A program made the position numbers and the translations under genes. Of a stretch of DNA of 64,000 bases, positions 30,049 to 41,728 are shown in pieces. The stretch's first letter is position 1. Every line of letters begins with the position of its first letter. Below the pieces are notes generated by a model. The model was given only the letters and a program-made list of their open reading frames with translations. It ran no database searches and was not told where the DNA came from. Source of the stretch: Sphingobium algorifonticola (GTDB lineage: Bacteria > Pseudomonadota > Alphaproteobacteria > Sphingomonadales > Sphingomonadaceae); assembly GCF_004005485.1 (NCBI RefSeq), contig NZ_RZUL01000003.1, positions 558,001 through 622,000 on the forward strand. Direction: 5' to 3'.

Positions 30049-30765
30049 TCAGTTTTTCGTCGATTCCGTCACTTTTGCGGTCTGCCCGAACAAGATCCTG
30101 CGCTCCTCCTCGGTGCGGATGCCCGGCGCGTCGGGATTGATCTCCAGCGCCTTTTCATAAGCCCGCACCGTCGCCGGTCGCTCTGCTATCGCCGCGAACC
30201 ACCGCTTGAGATGCGGAAAGTCATTGAGGTCCTGTCCCTGCGCTTCATAAGGCACGATCCAGGGGTAGATCGCCATGTCCGCAATCGAATACGCCGCGCC
30301 CGCGACGAACGGGCGATCCGCCAGCCGCTTGTTCAGCACGCCATAAAGGCGATTGGTTTCCTTCACATAGCGGTCGATCGCATAGGGGATTTTCTCGGCG
30401 GCATAGCGGCTGAAATGATGGTTCTGCCCGGCCATCGGGCCAAGCCCGCCCATCTGCCAGAACAGCCATTGCAGTACTTCGGCACGGCCCTGCACGTCGG
30501 CGGGAATGAACTGGCCGGTCTTTTCCGCCAGATAGAGGAGGATCGCGCCCGATTCGAACAGCGAAACCGGTGCCCCGCCGTCGGCAGGGGCCTGATCGAC
30601 GATGGCGGGAATGCGGTTGTTCGGCGCGATTGCAAGAAACTCTGCGCCGAACTGATCGCCCTTGCCGATATTGATCGGGTGGATCGTATAATCCAGCCCC
30701 GCCTCCTCCAGGAACAGCGTGATCTTGTGGCCGTTGGGCGTCGTCCAGTAATAAAGGTCGATCAT
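30049..30765 (-). CDS. Glutathione S-transferase, YfcG/Nu-class-like
   Basis: A 238-residue GST. The N-terminal thioredoxin fold begins MIDLYYWTTPNGHKITLFLE, with the TPNGHK motif typical of the YfcG disulfide oxidoreductase group, and NNRIPAIVDQ plus FESGAILLYL bind glutathione. The all-helical domain contains YSIADMAIYPWI. E. coli YfcG reduces disulfides with glutathione rather than conjugating it, so this enzyme may act in thiol redox. It is divergent from corA. The gap 30766-30955 shows nothing else. Confidence 0.9.
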   Translation of the reverse strand: MIDLYYWTTPNGHKITLFLEEAGLDYTIHPINIGKGDQFGAEFLAIAPNNRIPAIVDQAPADGGAPVSLFESGAILLYLAEKTGQFIPADVQGRAEVLQWLFWQMGGLGPMAGQNHHFSRYAAEKIPYAIDRYVKETNRLYGVLNKRLADRPFVAGAAYSIADMAIYPWIVPYEAQGQDLNDFPHLKRWFAAIAERPATVRAYEKALEINPDAPGIRTEEERRILFGQTAKVTESTKN

Positions 30766-30955
30766 CAGGAAAGCCTCCTATTCAGGGCGCGACACGACAG
30801 GAACGCGCCGGTGCCGCGCACATCGGGTTCCATGCCAAGCTATTCAAGCCGCCCCTGCCCCTGCCCGCCAGACTGCCACACAGCAAAGGTAAGGATTTGC
30901 GCGTCTTGCCCCTTCTGCTACGCGGGGCACAAGAAAATCTTGCGAAGGACAGGGC

Positions 30956-31924
30956 GTGACCGTCGTTGCCGCATATCTCTACCGGAACGGCGAGCGTGTC
31001 CGCCCCATCGCGATCGACGAAGCCAGCCCCTGCCGGGACGGGCATTCAGAGTTTGTCTGGATCGGCCTGTTCGAACCGTCGGAAGGCGAACTGCGCACGC
31101 TGCAACGCCAATTCGGCCTGCATCCGCTGGCGATCGAGGATGCGCTGAAGGCGCATCAGATGCCGAAGGTCGATGTTTATGGTGACCAGCTCTTCGTGGT
31201 CGCCCGCACGGCGCATCTGGAGGGTGAAGCGATCGCTTATGGCGAAACGGCGATCTTCGTCGGCCCTCACCATATCATCTCGGTCCGTCACGGTTCGGCC
31301 CGCGCCCATACCGACCTGCGCACGCATCTGGAGGCGGCACCCAGCTTGCTCACCCATGGCGTCGATTATGTTCTGCACGCGATCCTCGACTTCATTGTCG
31401 ATGGCTATCTGCCGATCGTCGAATCGATCGAGGAGGAAGTGCTCGCCATTGAACAGCGGGCGATGGACGTCTTTCTCCAGCGCGACGACGTGACGCGCAT
31501 CTTCGCACTACGGCGTGAGCTTATCCGGTTTCAACGGATCGTAGGACCGATGGGGGAACTTTGCAGCAAGCTCGTCAATCTCGACATGCCCTGTGTCGAT
31601 GCCGAAACGCGGCCCTATTTCCGCGACGTGCTCGATCATGTGCGTCGGGTCGAGCATATGACCGGCGGTTTGCGTGAAGTCCTGACGTCGGTCTTTGAAG
31701 TCAGCACATTGCTGGAACAGCAGCGGCAAGGTGCCATCACCCGGCAGCTAGCCGCCTGGGCCGCGATCCTCGCGGTGCCGACCGCCATCGCCGGCATCTA
31801 CGGCATGAACTTCGAACATATGCCCGAACTCAAGACACAATATGGCTATTTCGTCGTACTGGCGGTCATCACGCTGATCTGTACGGCGCTTTATGTCCGC
31901 TTCAGGCGTGTCGGCTGGCTCTGA
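30956..31924 (+). CDS. corA: CorA-family magnesium/divalent cation transporter
   Basis: A 322-residue inner-membrane channel. A long cytoplasmic N-terminal domain is followed by two transmembrane helices at about 265-285 and 298-318. The selectivity signature YGMNFEHMPE (GMN) lies between them. It starts at GTG with AAGGA upstream. The QQRQGAITRQLAAWAAIL stretch forms the start of the pore helix. Mg2+ is the likely ion, though Co2+, Ni2+ or Zn2+ use by relatives is known. It converges with the PilZ gene. Confidence 0.93.
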   Translation: MTVVAAYLYRNGERVRPIAIDEASPCRDGHSEFVWIGLFEPSEGELRTLQRQFGLHPLAIEDALKAHQMPKVDVYGDQLFVVARTAHLEGEAIAYGETAIFVGPHHIISVRHGSARAHTDLRTHLEAAPSLLTHGVDYVLHAILDFIVDGYLPIVESIEEEVLAIEQRAMDVFLQRDDVTRIFALRRELIRFQRIVGPMGELCSKLVNLDMPCVDAETRPYFRDVLDHVRRVEHMTGGLREVLTSVFEVSTLLEQQRQGAITRQLAAWAAILAVPTAIAGIYGMNFEHMPELKTQYGYFVVLAVITLICTALYVRFRRVGWL

Positions 31925-31928
31925 TCGG

Positions 31929-32579
31929 TCAGAACAGCGCAACCACTCCGGCGATCATGCCCCACAGCAGCAGCGACGAACCGAGGATGACCGGCACGCC
32001 CAGCGCCATGCGGTGCGGGTCCGGTGCATCGACATAAGCCGCCTCGGCCAGCGCCCGCGGCGTCATGTCGGCCGGCACCGGGTCGGATTTCAGCAGGGCG
32101 GCGCTGACGGTCGCTTCGCTGATCGGCGTGACGAACTGGCATCCCGCCAGCGGGCCGTTGCTCCACGTCACGCGCGCCTCGGCCAGCGGACCGTGCGGCA
32201 GAGTGATCGAGACGACATCATCGACGTTCAGCGGCTGCGACGTGCGGATGAGCGCGCCGCCCACCGAAATGTCCATGATGATCGCGCTGTCCGGTCCGCT
32301 ATCGGCGATGCGCAGGAACAGCGGCTTTCGCGGCAGCTTGCGCGCCTGCACGTCCAGCGACGCGGCTTCGGGCTGATAGACGGACGGTTTGGCCACGGCG
32401 ATGCTCCAAGGGTTGTCGCTGTCCCTTAGCAGCCCGTTGGTTTCCAAAGCGTTTAGACCACCGCCGCGCAATGAAGGATGCGGAGGGATGATGTTGGGGG
32501 CGAAAGCCTTTGCCCCGGCATGTATCCGATGCGACGCGTCCATGCCGAACGCGGAAGAAAATGCTGACCCGTGTGCCAT
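31929..32579 (-). CDS. PilZ-domain protein with C-terminal membrane helix
   Basis: A 216-residue protein. The central PilZ-like domain (about 80-165) has the cyclic-di-GMP contact pattern RKLPR (RxxxR) followed by DISVGGALI (DxSxxG). The last 25 residues, GVPVILGSSLLLWGMIAGVV, form a membrane anchor. The N-terminal 75 residues look disordered. A GGAGAGAGG ribosome-binding site supports the ATG. A membrane-tethered c-di-GMP receptor is the likely role; the process it controls is unknown. Confidence 0.82.
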   Translation of the reverse strand: MAHGSAFSSAFGMDASHRIHAGAKAFAPNIIPPHPSLRGGGLNALETNGLLRDSDNPWSIAVAKPSVYQPEAASLDVQARKLPRKPLFLRIADSGPDSAIIMDISVGGALIRTSQPLNVDDVVSITLPHGPLAEARVTWSNGPLAGCQFVTPISEATVSAALLKSDPVPADMTPRALAEAAYVDAPDPHRMALGVPVILGSSLLLWGMIAGVVALF

Positions 32580-32670
32580 GGCCTCTCTCCGACGACCTTA
32601 TTATCGGCTCAGAGTATCGCATCCACCGGCGTTGACAAGAGGCCGGAAGCGGGATTTTGACGGTTATGTG

Positions 32671-32703
32671 AAAAAAGCCGGACCATAATGGTCCGGCTTT
32701 TTT
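32671..32703 (-). terminator. Strong bidirectional terminator after tRNA-Arg
   Basis: AAAAAAGCCGGACCAT faces ATGGTCCGGCTTTTTT around a one-base loop centre, a perfect stem with T-runs on both strands. On the minus strand it terminates tRNA-Arg. It would equally stop plus-strand transcription. Confidence 0.9.
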
Positions 32704-32726
32704 GACCCTGCGCCAGGGGAGGTCCC

Positions 32727-32803
32727 TGGTGCACCCGGAGCGATTCGAACGCCCGGCCCTCAGATTCGTAGTCTGATGCTCTATCCAGCTGAGCTACGGG
32801 TGC
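32727..32803 (-). tRNA. tRNA-Arg (anticodon ACG)
   Basis: On the minus strand GCACCCGTAGCTCAGCTGGA begins a full cloverleaf. The anticodon stem is CAGAC/GTCTG around loop TACGAAT (plus-strand view), the T-arm is GGCGTTCGAATCGCTCC, the acceptor closes as CGGGTGC and CCA is encoded. ACG (read as ICG) decodes CGU, CGC and CGA. Confidence 0.97.
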
Positions 32804-32907
32804 GTCAGGGAAGTGCGCAGATAGAAGGGGTCGCCTGTTCTGGCAACCCCCTTTTACGGTTCTGCGCGTTTTATTGCCGATAATGGTTATCGTAAAACCA
32901 AAAAGCA

Positions 32908-32985
32908 GTTCCCCTGCGAAAGCAGGGGTCCAGGGACCGAAATGCCATCTCTTGCTGCCCTGGGCCCCTGCTTTCGCAGGGGAAC
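32908..32985. repeat. Palindromic repeat (TTCCCCTGCG-AAGCAGGGG family), second copy
   Basis: GTTCCCCTGCGAAAGCAGGG is mirrored by CCCTGCTTTCGCAGGGGAAC, with CCAGGGACC/TGCCCTGGGC inside. This is the same structure as 29539-29616. It lies between tRNA-Arg and the 3' end of ppdK. Confidence 0.85.
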
Positions 32986-33022
32986 AAAAAACAGCTTACA
33001 ACACGGCTTACTGGCGCTTTGT

Positions 33023-35734
<2,712 letters not shown>

Positions 35735-35886
35735 GCTCATCCCTCTGCACTGGGTCGTTGCGCGCATGGTGCGCTGCAACATGGATTCGTTCAAGACAGG
35801 ATCGAGCCGCTTTTGCAACCCGTCACGCCCCGCTTCATCGTCTTTTTATGCCTGCGTCCCGCACCGGGACGCAACCATGTTACAAA

Positions 35887-38337
35887 TCATCCCTCAATTC
35901 TGGAGAAATCCGCCACACCATGCACCGCATCCCGCATCCGCGCCAGCAAGGCAAGACGGGCGGTGCGCTTGGCGGGATCGGGATCCTTGACGGTGACCGT
36001 CTCGAAAAACGCATCGATGGGCGCACGCAGCGAAGCCAGTGCCGCCATGGCCCCGGCAAAATCCTCCGCGGCGATCGCGGACTTGGCACGCGGCTCGGCT
36101 TCCTCGAGCGCGGCGATCAGGGCAACTTCGGCCGGTTCAGCATCATAGCCCAAATGCGCTGCATCCCCCACATCCCCGTCATTCCCGCGCAGGCGGGAAC
36201 CCATCTCGCCATCTTCACCGGAGTCGCGTGACGCACCTTGGGTCCCCGCCTGCGCGGGGATGACGGATGAGGGAGCGGGGATGACGGATGTGGACGGTGA
36301 AGCCCCCTCCTTCTTCAATATGTTCGCCGCCCGCTTGTACCCGGCCAGCAGATTAGCCCCCTCTGCCGTCTCCACAAACGCCTGCAACGCCTTCACCCGC
36401 GCCAGCAGTCGGACGAGATCATCCTCGCCACCAAGCGCAAACACCGCGTCGATCAGGTCGTGACGGACACCCGCCTCGCGTTGCTGGACTTTGAGACGGT
36501 CGGCGAAGAAGTCGAGAATGGATTGAAGAATTACCCAGCTCTTGTCTAAAAGTTCGGGTTTAGCTTGTTTAATTATTGCGATACCCGTCTTAGAAAAACT
36601 TCGTGCGAGTTCCTCTAGAAGTTCGGTCGGCGCGAGTTTGTCTCCGGCATCTTTGATTTGCTGAGCGATCGCATCATAGGGGGCATGAGCCTCAGCGATA
36701 ACGCGAAAGAAGATCATTCTGACTATTGCACTACGGATACTAAATCGTAGTCCGTTGCTTTGGATTAACGACATCACACCCAATGCACTTCGCCTTAGTG
36801 CAAACGGATCTTTGGATCCTGTGGGTGGTAAATCAATAGCAAAAAACTGGGTAATCGTATCTAGCTTATCCGCCAAACTCACCGCCACCGTCACAGGCGC
36901 AGTCGGCACATCATCACCCTGCCCGACCGGTTTGTAATGGTCGCGGATGGCGTCCGCGACGGCATCGGGCAGGCCCTGTGCGCGGGCGTAGTAGCCGCCC
37001 ATGATCCCCTGCAATTCGGGAAACTCGCCGACCATTTCGGTGACGAGATCGGCCTTGCACAGCCGCGCGGCCTGTTCAGCGAGGTCGGCCAGACGGCTCC
37101 CCTCCCCTTCAGGGGAGGGGCCGGGGGTGGGGGATGCAAGTGAGGCGGGCACTGCGTCGACATCATCGACAGTCCCCACCCCAACCCCTCCCCTGAAGGG
37201 GAGGGACTTTTTGTCCGTCACAATCCCCTCGTCCACCAGCCAGCGGGCCAGCTTCGCCACCCGCTCCACCTTGTCCGCCACGGTGCCCAGCTTCTCGTGG
37301 AAGGTGATCCGCTCCAGCTTCTTCGCATGCTCGGCCAGCGGCGTCTTCTTGTCCTGCTCCCAGAAGAAGCGCGCATCGGAGAGCCGCGCGGCCAGCACCT
37401 TGCGGTTGCCCGCCACGATCGCCGCGCCGCCATCGATCGCTTCGATATTGGCGGTGCAGACAAACGCAGGCGCCAGCTTTCCCGACGCATCGCGCAGCAC
37501 AAAATATTTCTGGTTAGTTCGCAGGGTTAGCTGGATAACCTCAGGCGGGACCTCAAGAAAATCCGGGTCGAAATCGCCCAGCAGCGGCACCGGCCATTCG
37601 GTCAGCCCCGCATTCTCCGCGACCAGCCCCTTGTCCTCCACCAAGGTCAATCCGTGCGCCGCCGCAGCCTCGCCTGCCTTCGCCGCGATGATCGCCATCC
37701 GCTCATGATGGTCGGCGATCACCCTGGCCCCGCGCAAGGCGTCGACATAGGCGTCCGGCCCGGCAATCGTGACCGGATCGGGATGGTGGAAGCGATGGCC
37801 GCGCGTCACATTACCGCTGCGGATATCGTCGACTTCGACGTCGACAATCATGTCCCCCAGCAGCGCGACAATGCCCTGCAACGGCCGCACCCAGCGCAGG
37901 CTCTCGGTCGTCTGGCTCGCCGTGCCCCAGCGCATGGACTTGGGCCAGGGAAAGGCGCGGACGATCGCCGGGATCGCCTGCGCCAACACATCAGCCGTTG
38001 CGCGCCCCGGCTTCTCCACCACCGCAAACCACACGCCGTCGCGATCCTCAAGCTGGTCCTGGCGAAGGCCCGTCTTGCGCAGGAACCCCTCCAGCGCCTG
38101 CGCGGGCGCGGACGTGCGCGGCCCTTTATGCTCTTCGCTGACGGCGGCAGTTTCCAGCGGCAGTCCCCGCGCAATCAGCGCGAGCCGTCGCGGCGTCACG
38201 AAGGAATCGATCCGTTCCGCCTTCAGCCCCGCGCCCGCCAGCGCCTCGGCAAACAGCCGCGCCAGATCGTCGGATGCCTTCACCTGCATCCGCGCCGGCA
38301 TTTCCTCGCATAGGAGTTCGAGAAGGAAGTCAGTCAC
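35887..38337 (-). CDS. glyS: Glycyl-tRNA synthetase beta subunit carrying two repeat insertions
   Basis: The product has 816 residues, against about 690 for typical GlyS. It starts at GTG behind GGAGG (MTDFLLELLCEEMPARM) and has the conserved TGSKDPFALRRSALGV block plus the C-terminal anticodon-binding region. Two in-frame insertions explain much of the extra length. One, at about residues 378-413, encodes LPFRGGVGVG...SPTPGPSPEGEG. The other, at about 691-720, encodes VIPAQAGTQ...GSRLRGNDG. Both are translated palindromic repeats. Residues about 489-619 are encoded by DNA of markedly lower G+C. The frame is open throughout, so the protein is probably functional. Confidence 0.93.
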   Translation of the reverse strand: MTDFLLELLCEEMPARMQVKASDDLARLFAEALAGAGLKAERIDSFVTPRRLALIARGLPLETAAVSEEHKGPRTSAPAQALEGFLRKTGLRQDQLEDRDGVWFAVVEKPGRATADVLAQAIPAIVRAFPWPKSMRWGTASQTTESLRWVRPLQGIVALLGDMIVDVEVDDIRSGNVTRGHRFHHPDPVTIAGPDAYVDALRGARVIADHHERMAIIAAKAGEAAAAHGLTLVEDKGLVAENAGLTEWPVPLLGDFDPDFLEVPPEVIQLTLRTNQKYFVLRDASGKLAPAFVCTANIEAIDGGAAIVAGNRKVLAARLSDARFFWEQDKKTPLAEHAKKLERITFHEKLGTVADKVERVAKLARWLVDEGIVTDKKSLPFRGGVGVGTVDDVDAVPASLASPTPGPSPEGEGSRLADLAEQAARLCKADLVTEMVGEFPELQGIMGGYYARAQGLPDAVADAIRDHYKPVGQGDDVPTAPVTVAVSLADKLDTITQFFAIDLPPTGSKDPFALRRSALGVMSLIQSNGLRFSIRSAIVRMIFFRVIAEAHAPYDAIAQQIKDAGDKLAPTELLEELARSFSKTGIAIIKQAKPELLDKSWVILQSILDFFADRLKVQQREAGVRHDLIDAVFALGGEDDLVRLLARVKALQAFVETAEGANLLAGYKRAANILKKEGASPSTSVIPAPSSVIPAQAGTQGASRDSGEDGEMGSRLRGNDGDVGDAAHLGYDAEPAEVALIAALEEAEPRAKSAIAAEDFAGAMAALASLRAPIDAFFETVTVKDPDPAKRTARLALLARMRDAVHGVADFSRIEG
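36177..36266. repeat. Palindromic repeat inserted in glyS (ATTCCCGC-GCGGGAA family)
   Basis: CCGTCATTCCCGCGCAGGCG is mirrored by CGCCTGCGCGGGGATGACGG about 70 bases later. On the minus strand it is read in frame as VIPAQAGTQ and GSRLRGNDG, peptides that are widespread where this element enters coding sequence. A lone half-element occurs at 39444-39467. Confidence 0.85.
36480..36870. other. Low-G+C mosaic segment within glyS
   Basis: This stretch is visibly AT-richer than its flanks. I counted 21 G or C in the 60 bases 36541-36600, whereas the flanking DNA is mostly above 60 percent. Codons such as TTA, ATT and AGA are frequent here and rare elsewhere. The encoded residues (about 489-619) keep conserved GlyS sequence. 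Composition returns to normal by about 36870-36900. It looks like a recombined allele segment rather than an inserted gene. Confidence 0.65.
37098..37205. repeat. Palindromic repeat inserted in glyS (CCCTCCCCTTCAGGGGAGGG family)
   Basis: CCCTCCCCTTCAGGGGAGGG (left arm) and CCCTCCCCTGAAGGGGAGGG (right arm) flank about 65 bases containing GGGGGTGGGGGATGC and CCCCACCCCAACC. The closest relative in the window is 42378-42474. On the minus strand it is read through in frame as part of GlyS. Confidence 0.85.
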
Positions 38338-38352
38338 GACGATCCCTCCGGG

Positions 38353-38437
38353 GTCGTCGCCCCAGCGAAGGCTGGGGTCTCAGGCCGCTTGGTGCTGCGC
38401 GTGTTGCTTGAGATCCCAGCCTTCGCTGGGATGACGG
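38353..38437. repeat. Palindromic repeat between glyS and glyQ (CCCAGCGAAGGCTGGG family)
   Basis: GTCGCCCCAGCGAAGGCTGG is mirrored by CCCAGCCTTCGCTGGGATGA, with GGTCTCAGG facing TTGAGATCC inside. It occupies most of the 115-base gap between glyQ and glyS, so it is transcribed within the operon. Confidence 0.8.
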
Positions 38438-38452
38438 AAAATGGACCCACCA

Positions 38453-39328
38453 TCACGCCGCCCACCCGTTCTTCTGCATCCACGCCGCGCAGCTTCCCTT
38501 CGCCATGTCGCGCACCCGGCCCATGTAGCTGGCGCGTTCCTGCACCGATATCACGCCGCGCGCCTGCAACAGGTTGAACGTATGGCTGGCGAGGATCGCC
38601 TGTTCGAACGCGGCGAGCGGCACGTCGGCGGCGATGCTCGCCTGGCATTCCGCCTCGGCATCCTTGAACCAGCGGAACAGCTTGTCGGTGTCGGCAATCT
38701 CGAAGTTCCACTTCGACATCTGCCGCTCATTCTCCAGGAACACGTCGCCGTAAGTGACGCCCGCGTCATTGAAACGCAGGTCGTACACGCTGTCGACGCC
38801 CTGAATATACATGGCCAGCCGTTCAAGACCGTAGGTCAGCTCGCCCGCCACCGGCTTGCAGTCATATCCGCCCATCTGCTGAAAGTACGTGAACTGGGTG
38901 ACTTCCATCCCGTCGCACCACACTTCCCAGCCCAAGCCCCAGGCCCCCAGGGTCGGGCTTTCCCAGTCGTCCTCGACAAAGCGGATGTCGTGGAGCAGCG
39001 GATCGATCCCGATCTCCCGCAGGCTCCCCAGATACAGGTCCTGAAGGTCCGGCGGAGACGGCTTCATGATGACCTGATACTGATAATAATGCTGGAGGCG
39101 GTTGGGGTTCTCGCCATAGCGGCCATCCGTGGGGCGGCGGCTGGGCTGGACATAGGCGGCGTTCCACGCATCCGGCCCCAGCGCGCGCAATGTGGTCGCG
39201 GGGTGAAAAGTGCCCGCGCCGACATTCATGTCATAAGGCTGAAGGATGACGCAGCCCTGGCGGCTCCAATAGGCATGAAGTGTCAGGATCAGGTCCTGAA
39301 AGCTGAGCGGTGCGGGCTGTGCGGCCAT
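38453..39328 (-). CDS. glyQ: Glycyl-tRNA synthetase alpha subunit
   Basis: A 291-residue class II synthetase subunit that activates glycine. It shows [40 protein letters not shown] and the motif-2 region [20 protein letters not shown], followed by [18 protein letters not shown]. The C-terminus has [20 protein letters not shown]. It pairs with GlyS to form the alpha2beta2 enzyme. An AGGAAG site precedes the ATG. Length is canonical. Confidence 0.97.
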   Translation of the reverse strand: MAAQPAPLSFQDLILTLHAYWSRQGCVILQPYDMNVGAGTFHPATTLRALGPDAWNAAYVQPSRRPTDGRYGENPNRLQHYYQYQVIMKPSPPDLQDLYLGSLREIGIDPLLHDIRFVEDDWESPTLGAWGLGWEVWCDGMEVTQFTYFQQMGGYDCKPVAGELTYGLERLAMYIQGVDSVYDLRFNDAGVTYGDVFLENERQMSKWNFEIADTDKLFRWFKDAEAECQASIAADVPLAAFEQAILASHTFNLLQARGVISVQERASYMGRVRDMAKGSCAAWMQKNGWAA

Positions 39329-39443
39329 GGGTCTTCCTGAGCGCCTGCGCTAGATTTCACGTCGCGGTGCCTTGGCGCATGGGCGCATTGCGGTCAAGTC
39401 GGGCTATGGCGCCGCCCTCTTCCGTTGTTCGTTCTTTTCCTAT

Positions 39444-39467
39444 CGTCATTCCCGCAAAGGCGGGAAT
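39444..39467. repeat. Half palindromic repeat (ATTCCCGC-GCGGGAAT)
   Basis: CGTCATTCCCGCAAAGGCGG plus GAAT forms a single hairpin of the family found inside glyS, without a mirrored partner. It lies in the gap between glyQ and the first TraB/GumN gene. Confidence 0.7.
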
Positions 39468-39557
39468 CGCGGTGGTGCGCGGCATGGTAAATCCACTTGC
39501 CGCCGCCGCTCTCCATCCGCATGGAAGGACATCATTCCCCCTGAAAGGGCCGCCTGC

Positions 39558-40481
39558 GTGAACCTTCCCCTCAAGACCGCCCTTTCCGCCCTGCTGCTGG
39601 CAGCCGGCGCCCCCGCCCTGGCCCAAGCGCCCGCACCCGCACCCGCCCCGGCCCTCGTTCAGGCCGATCCCGCGCTTTGGGTGGTGAAGGACGAGGATAC
39701 CACCATCTATCTGTTCGGCAGCGTCCATGTGCTGAAACCCGGCATTATGTGGTTCGATGACGAAGTGAAGGCCGCGTTCGACAAGGCGGATACGCTGGTG
39801 CTGGAAATGGTGCAGCCCGACCAAAACGAAATGATGAGCAAGCTGACCAAGATCGCCATCGACCCGGACGGCCCGCCGCTGAGCGAGAAGCTGGAGGCAG
39901 CGCCGCGCGCCGCTTATGTCGCCGCGATGACGGACAACGGGTTGCCCTGGCAGGCGCTGGAAAGTTTCGAGCCGTGGATGGCGGGCATCACCCTGGCCGT
40001 CGCGCCACTCGGCAAGCTCGGCTATGTCGAGGATGCCGGGGTCGAAAAGGTCCTGACAAAGGCCGCACAGGCCGCGGGCAAGCCAATCGTCGGGCTGGAA
40101 ACGGCGGACGAGCAGCTTGGCTATTTCGATACGCTGCCCGAAGCGCAGCAGATCGCCTTCCTCAACGCGACCGTCGCGGAATTGCCCAAAATGGAAACCG
40201 AGTTCGGCAAGCTCGTCGATAACTGGGCGAAGGGCGAAACGGAAACGCTCGGCGAACAGATGAACGCATCGATGGAAGCAACGCCCGAGCTGGCGCGGAT
40301 CCTGCTGTTCAATCGCAACGCCAACTGGGCAAAGTGGATAAAGGCACGGCTGGACACGCCCGGCACCGTGTTCGTCGCGGTCGGCGCAGGCCATCTCGCC
40401 GGACCAAAGGATGTGCAGGATCAGTTGAAGGCGCTGCGCGTGGAAACGGCGCGAGTGAAGGCGGCGGATCTGGGGCTGTAA
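39558..40481 (+). CDS. TraB/GumN family protein (exported)
   Basis: The product has 307 residues and starts at GTG (MNLPLKTALSALLLAAGAPA), giving a signal peptide that ends near ALAQA, then a Pro/Ala linker. The family domain begins ALWVVKDEDTTIYLFGSVHV, has the VLEMVQPDQNEM acidic motif and ends FVAVGAGHLAGPKDVQDQL. TraB/GumN proteins share a putative metalloprotease-like fold (Tiki/TraB); bacterial function is poorly known. A second member follows directly at 40639. Confidence 0.85.
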   Translation: MNLPLKTALSALLLAAGAPALAQAPAPAPAPALVQADPALWVVKDEDTTIYLFGSVHVLKPGIMWFDDEVKAAFDKADTLVLEMVQPDQNEMMSKLTKIAIDPDGPPLSEKLEAAPRAAYVAAMTDNGLPWQALESFEPWMAGITLAVAPLGKLGYVEDAGVEKVLTKAAQAAGKPIVGLETADEQLGYFDTLPEAQQIAFLNATVAELPKMETEFGKLVDNWAKGETETLGEQMNASMEATPELARILLFNRNANWAKWIKARLDTPGTVFVAVGAGHLAGPKDVQDQLKALRVETARVKAADLGL

Positions 40482-40638
40482 TTCTCCCTCTTGATGCCGA
40501 TGCAAGTCCGCATCCATGGGCACCACAGTCTCGTTCGACAGCCCAAACACAGCACCAATGGATTCTGACTTTCATCAGATTGACGGGCGTACAGGGGAGC
40601 GGATTGATCCCCCTGTCCCGCCCGCTACATAGTCGATC

Positions 40639-41517
40639 ATGCGCAATCCCCTCATTGCCTTCATCGGCACCGCTCTCCTTCTCCTTTCGGCCTGCACCGA
40701 CGGCAAGCCGGAGGCGCAGTCCGGCGGCCCGGCGCTCTGGCGGATCGAGAAGGACGGACAGCGCGCCTTTCTGTTCGGCACCATTCATGTCCTGCCCGAT
40801 GACGTCGCGTGGGAAACGCCGGTGCTGCGGGATGCCATGGCGGCGTCCGACCGGCTGGTGCTGGAAGCGAGCGGGCTGGATGATGCCGAAGGGACGCAGC
40901 GTATCTTCGATCAACTCGGGCAAAGCGATGATCTGCCGCCGATTGCCGACCGTGTGCCGGCCGCGCAACGTCCGGCGCTGCGCGCGCTGCTGAAGCGCGG
41001 AGACATGGACGAAGCGGATGCATCGGCGTACGAAAGCTGGGCGGCCGCGCTGCAACTGGCCACTGTGACCCAGAGCGGGCAGCGGATGTCGGCCGCGAAC
41101 GGCGTCGAACCTGCGCTCACTGCGGTCTTCCTGGCGGAAGACAAGCCGGTTCTGGGCCTGGAAACCGTGACGGATCAGTTCGTTTTGTTCGACCGGCTGC
41201 CGGAGGATGTGCAGCGTCGCCTGCTCGCCGATGCCGTCGCGCAGGCCGATGCAGGCGATGCCGACTATGCGCGGATGGTGCGGGCATGGCTGAAGGGCGA
41301 CATGCAGGCGATCGCCCGCGATTTCGTGAACCAGATCGCGCCTGAACCGGCCCTGGCCGGGCCTTTGCTCATCGATCGGAACCGGAAATGGGCGGCGCGC
41401 ATTCCCTTGCTGCCGGGCCGACCGTTCATCGCGGTGGGCGCCGCGCACCTCGCCGGGCCGGGCAATCTGCTGGCATTGTTGGAAAACGATGGCTATTCCA
41501 TCACCCGAATCCAATAA
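40639..41517 (+). CDS. TraB/GumN family lipoprotein
   Basis: A 292-residue paralogue of the preceding gene. The N-terminus ends in a lipobox, LLLLSAC, predicting a lipid-anchored protein. The domain reads ALWRIEKDGQRAFLFGTIHV, then LVLEASGLDDAEG and FIAVGAAHLAGPGNLLALLE. It lies 157 bases after the first copy on the same strand. The pair differ in anchoring (soluble export against lipoprotein), so they may act in different places. Function unknown. Confidence 0.85.
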   Translation: MRNPLIAFIGTALLLLSACTDGKPEAQSGGPALWRIEKDGQRAFLFGTIHVLPDDVAWETPVLRDAMAASDRLVLEASGLDDAEGTQRIFDQLGQSDDLPPIADRVPAAQRPALRALLKRGDMDEADASAYESWAAALQLATVTQSGQRMSAANGVEPALTAVFLAEDKPVLGLETVTDQFVLFDRLPEDVQRRLLADAVAQADAGDADYARMVRAWLKGDMQAIARDFVNQIAPEPALAGPLLIDRNRKWAARIPLLPGRPFIAVGAAHLAGPGNLLALLENDGYSITRIQ

Positions 41518-41728
41518 TCCAATAAAATCAAAACGCTTTACGGTGCAACTTCCGCAACTTTGTTGGTTTTCCGGGGCGTATCCCGCGCCGGGCCATCAAT
41601 CCACGATGGCGATCGACGCGCCTCCCTTGCCTTTCCCCGCGTTTCTGCTAATGGCCCCCCTCCCGTCATGGTCATCCCTGGAGGCGTGACGGGATAGTGA
41701 AACCACTTACCAGTTTTGGAGACATGCA

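Noticed and set aside
36177..37205. Intein or intron in glyS
   Set aside because: The extra segments are only about 30-36 residues, lack splicing motifs and match intergenic repeats.
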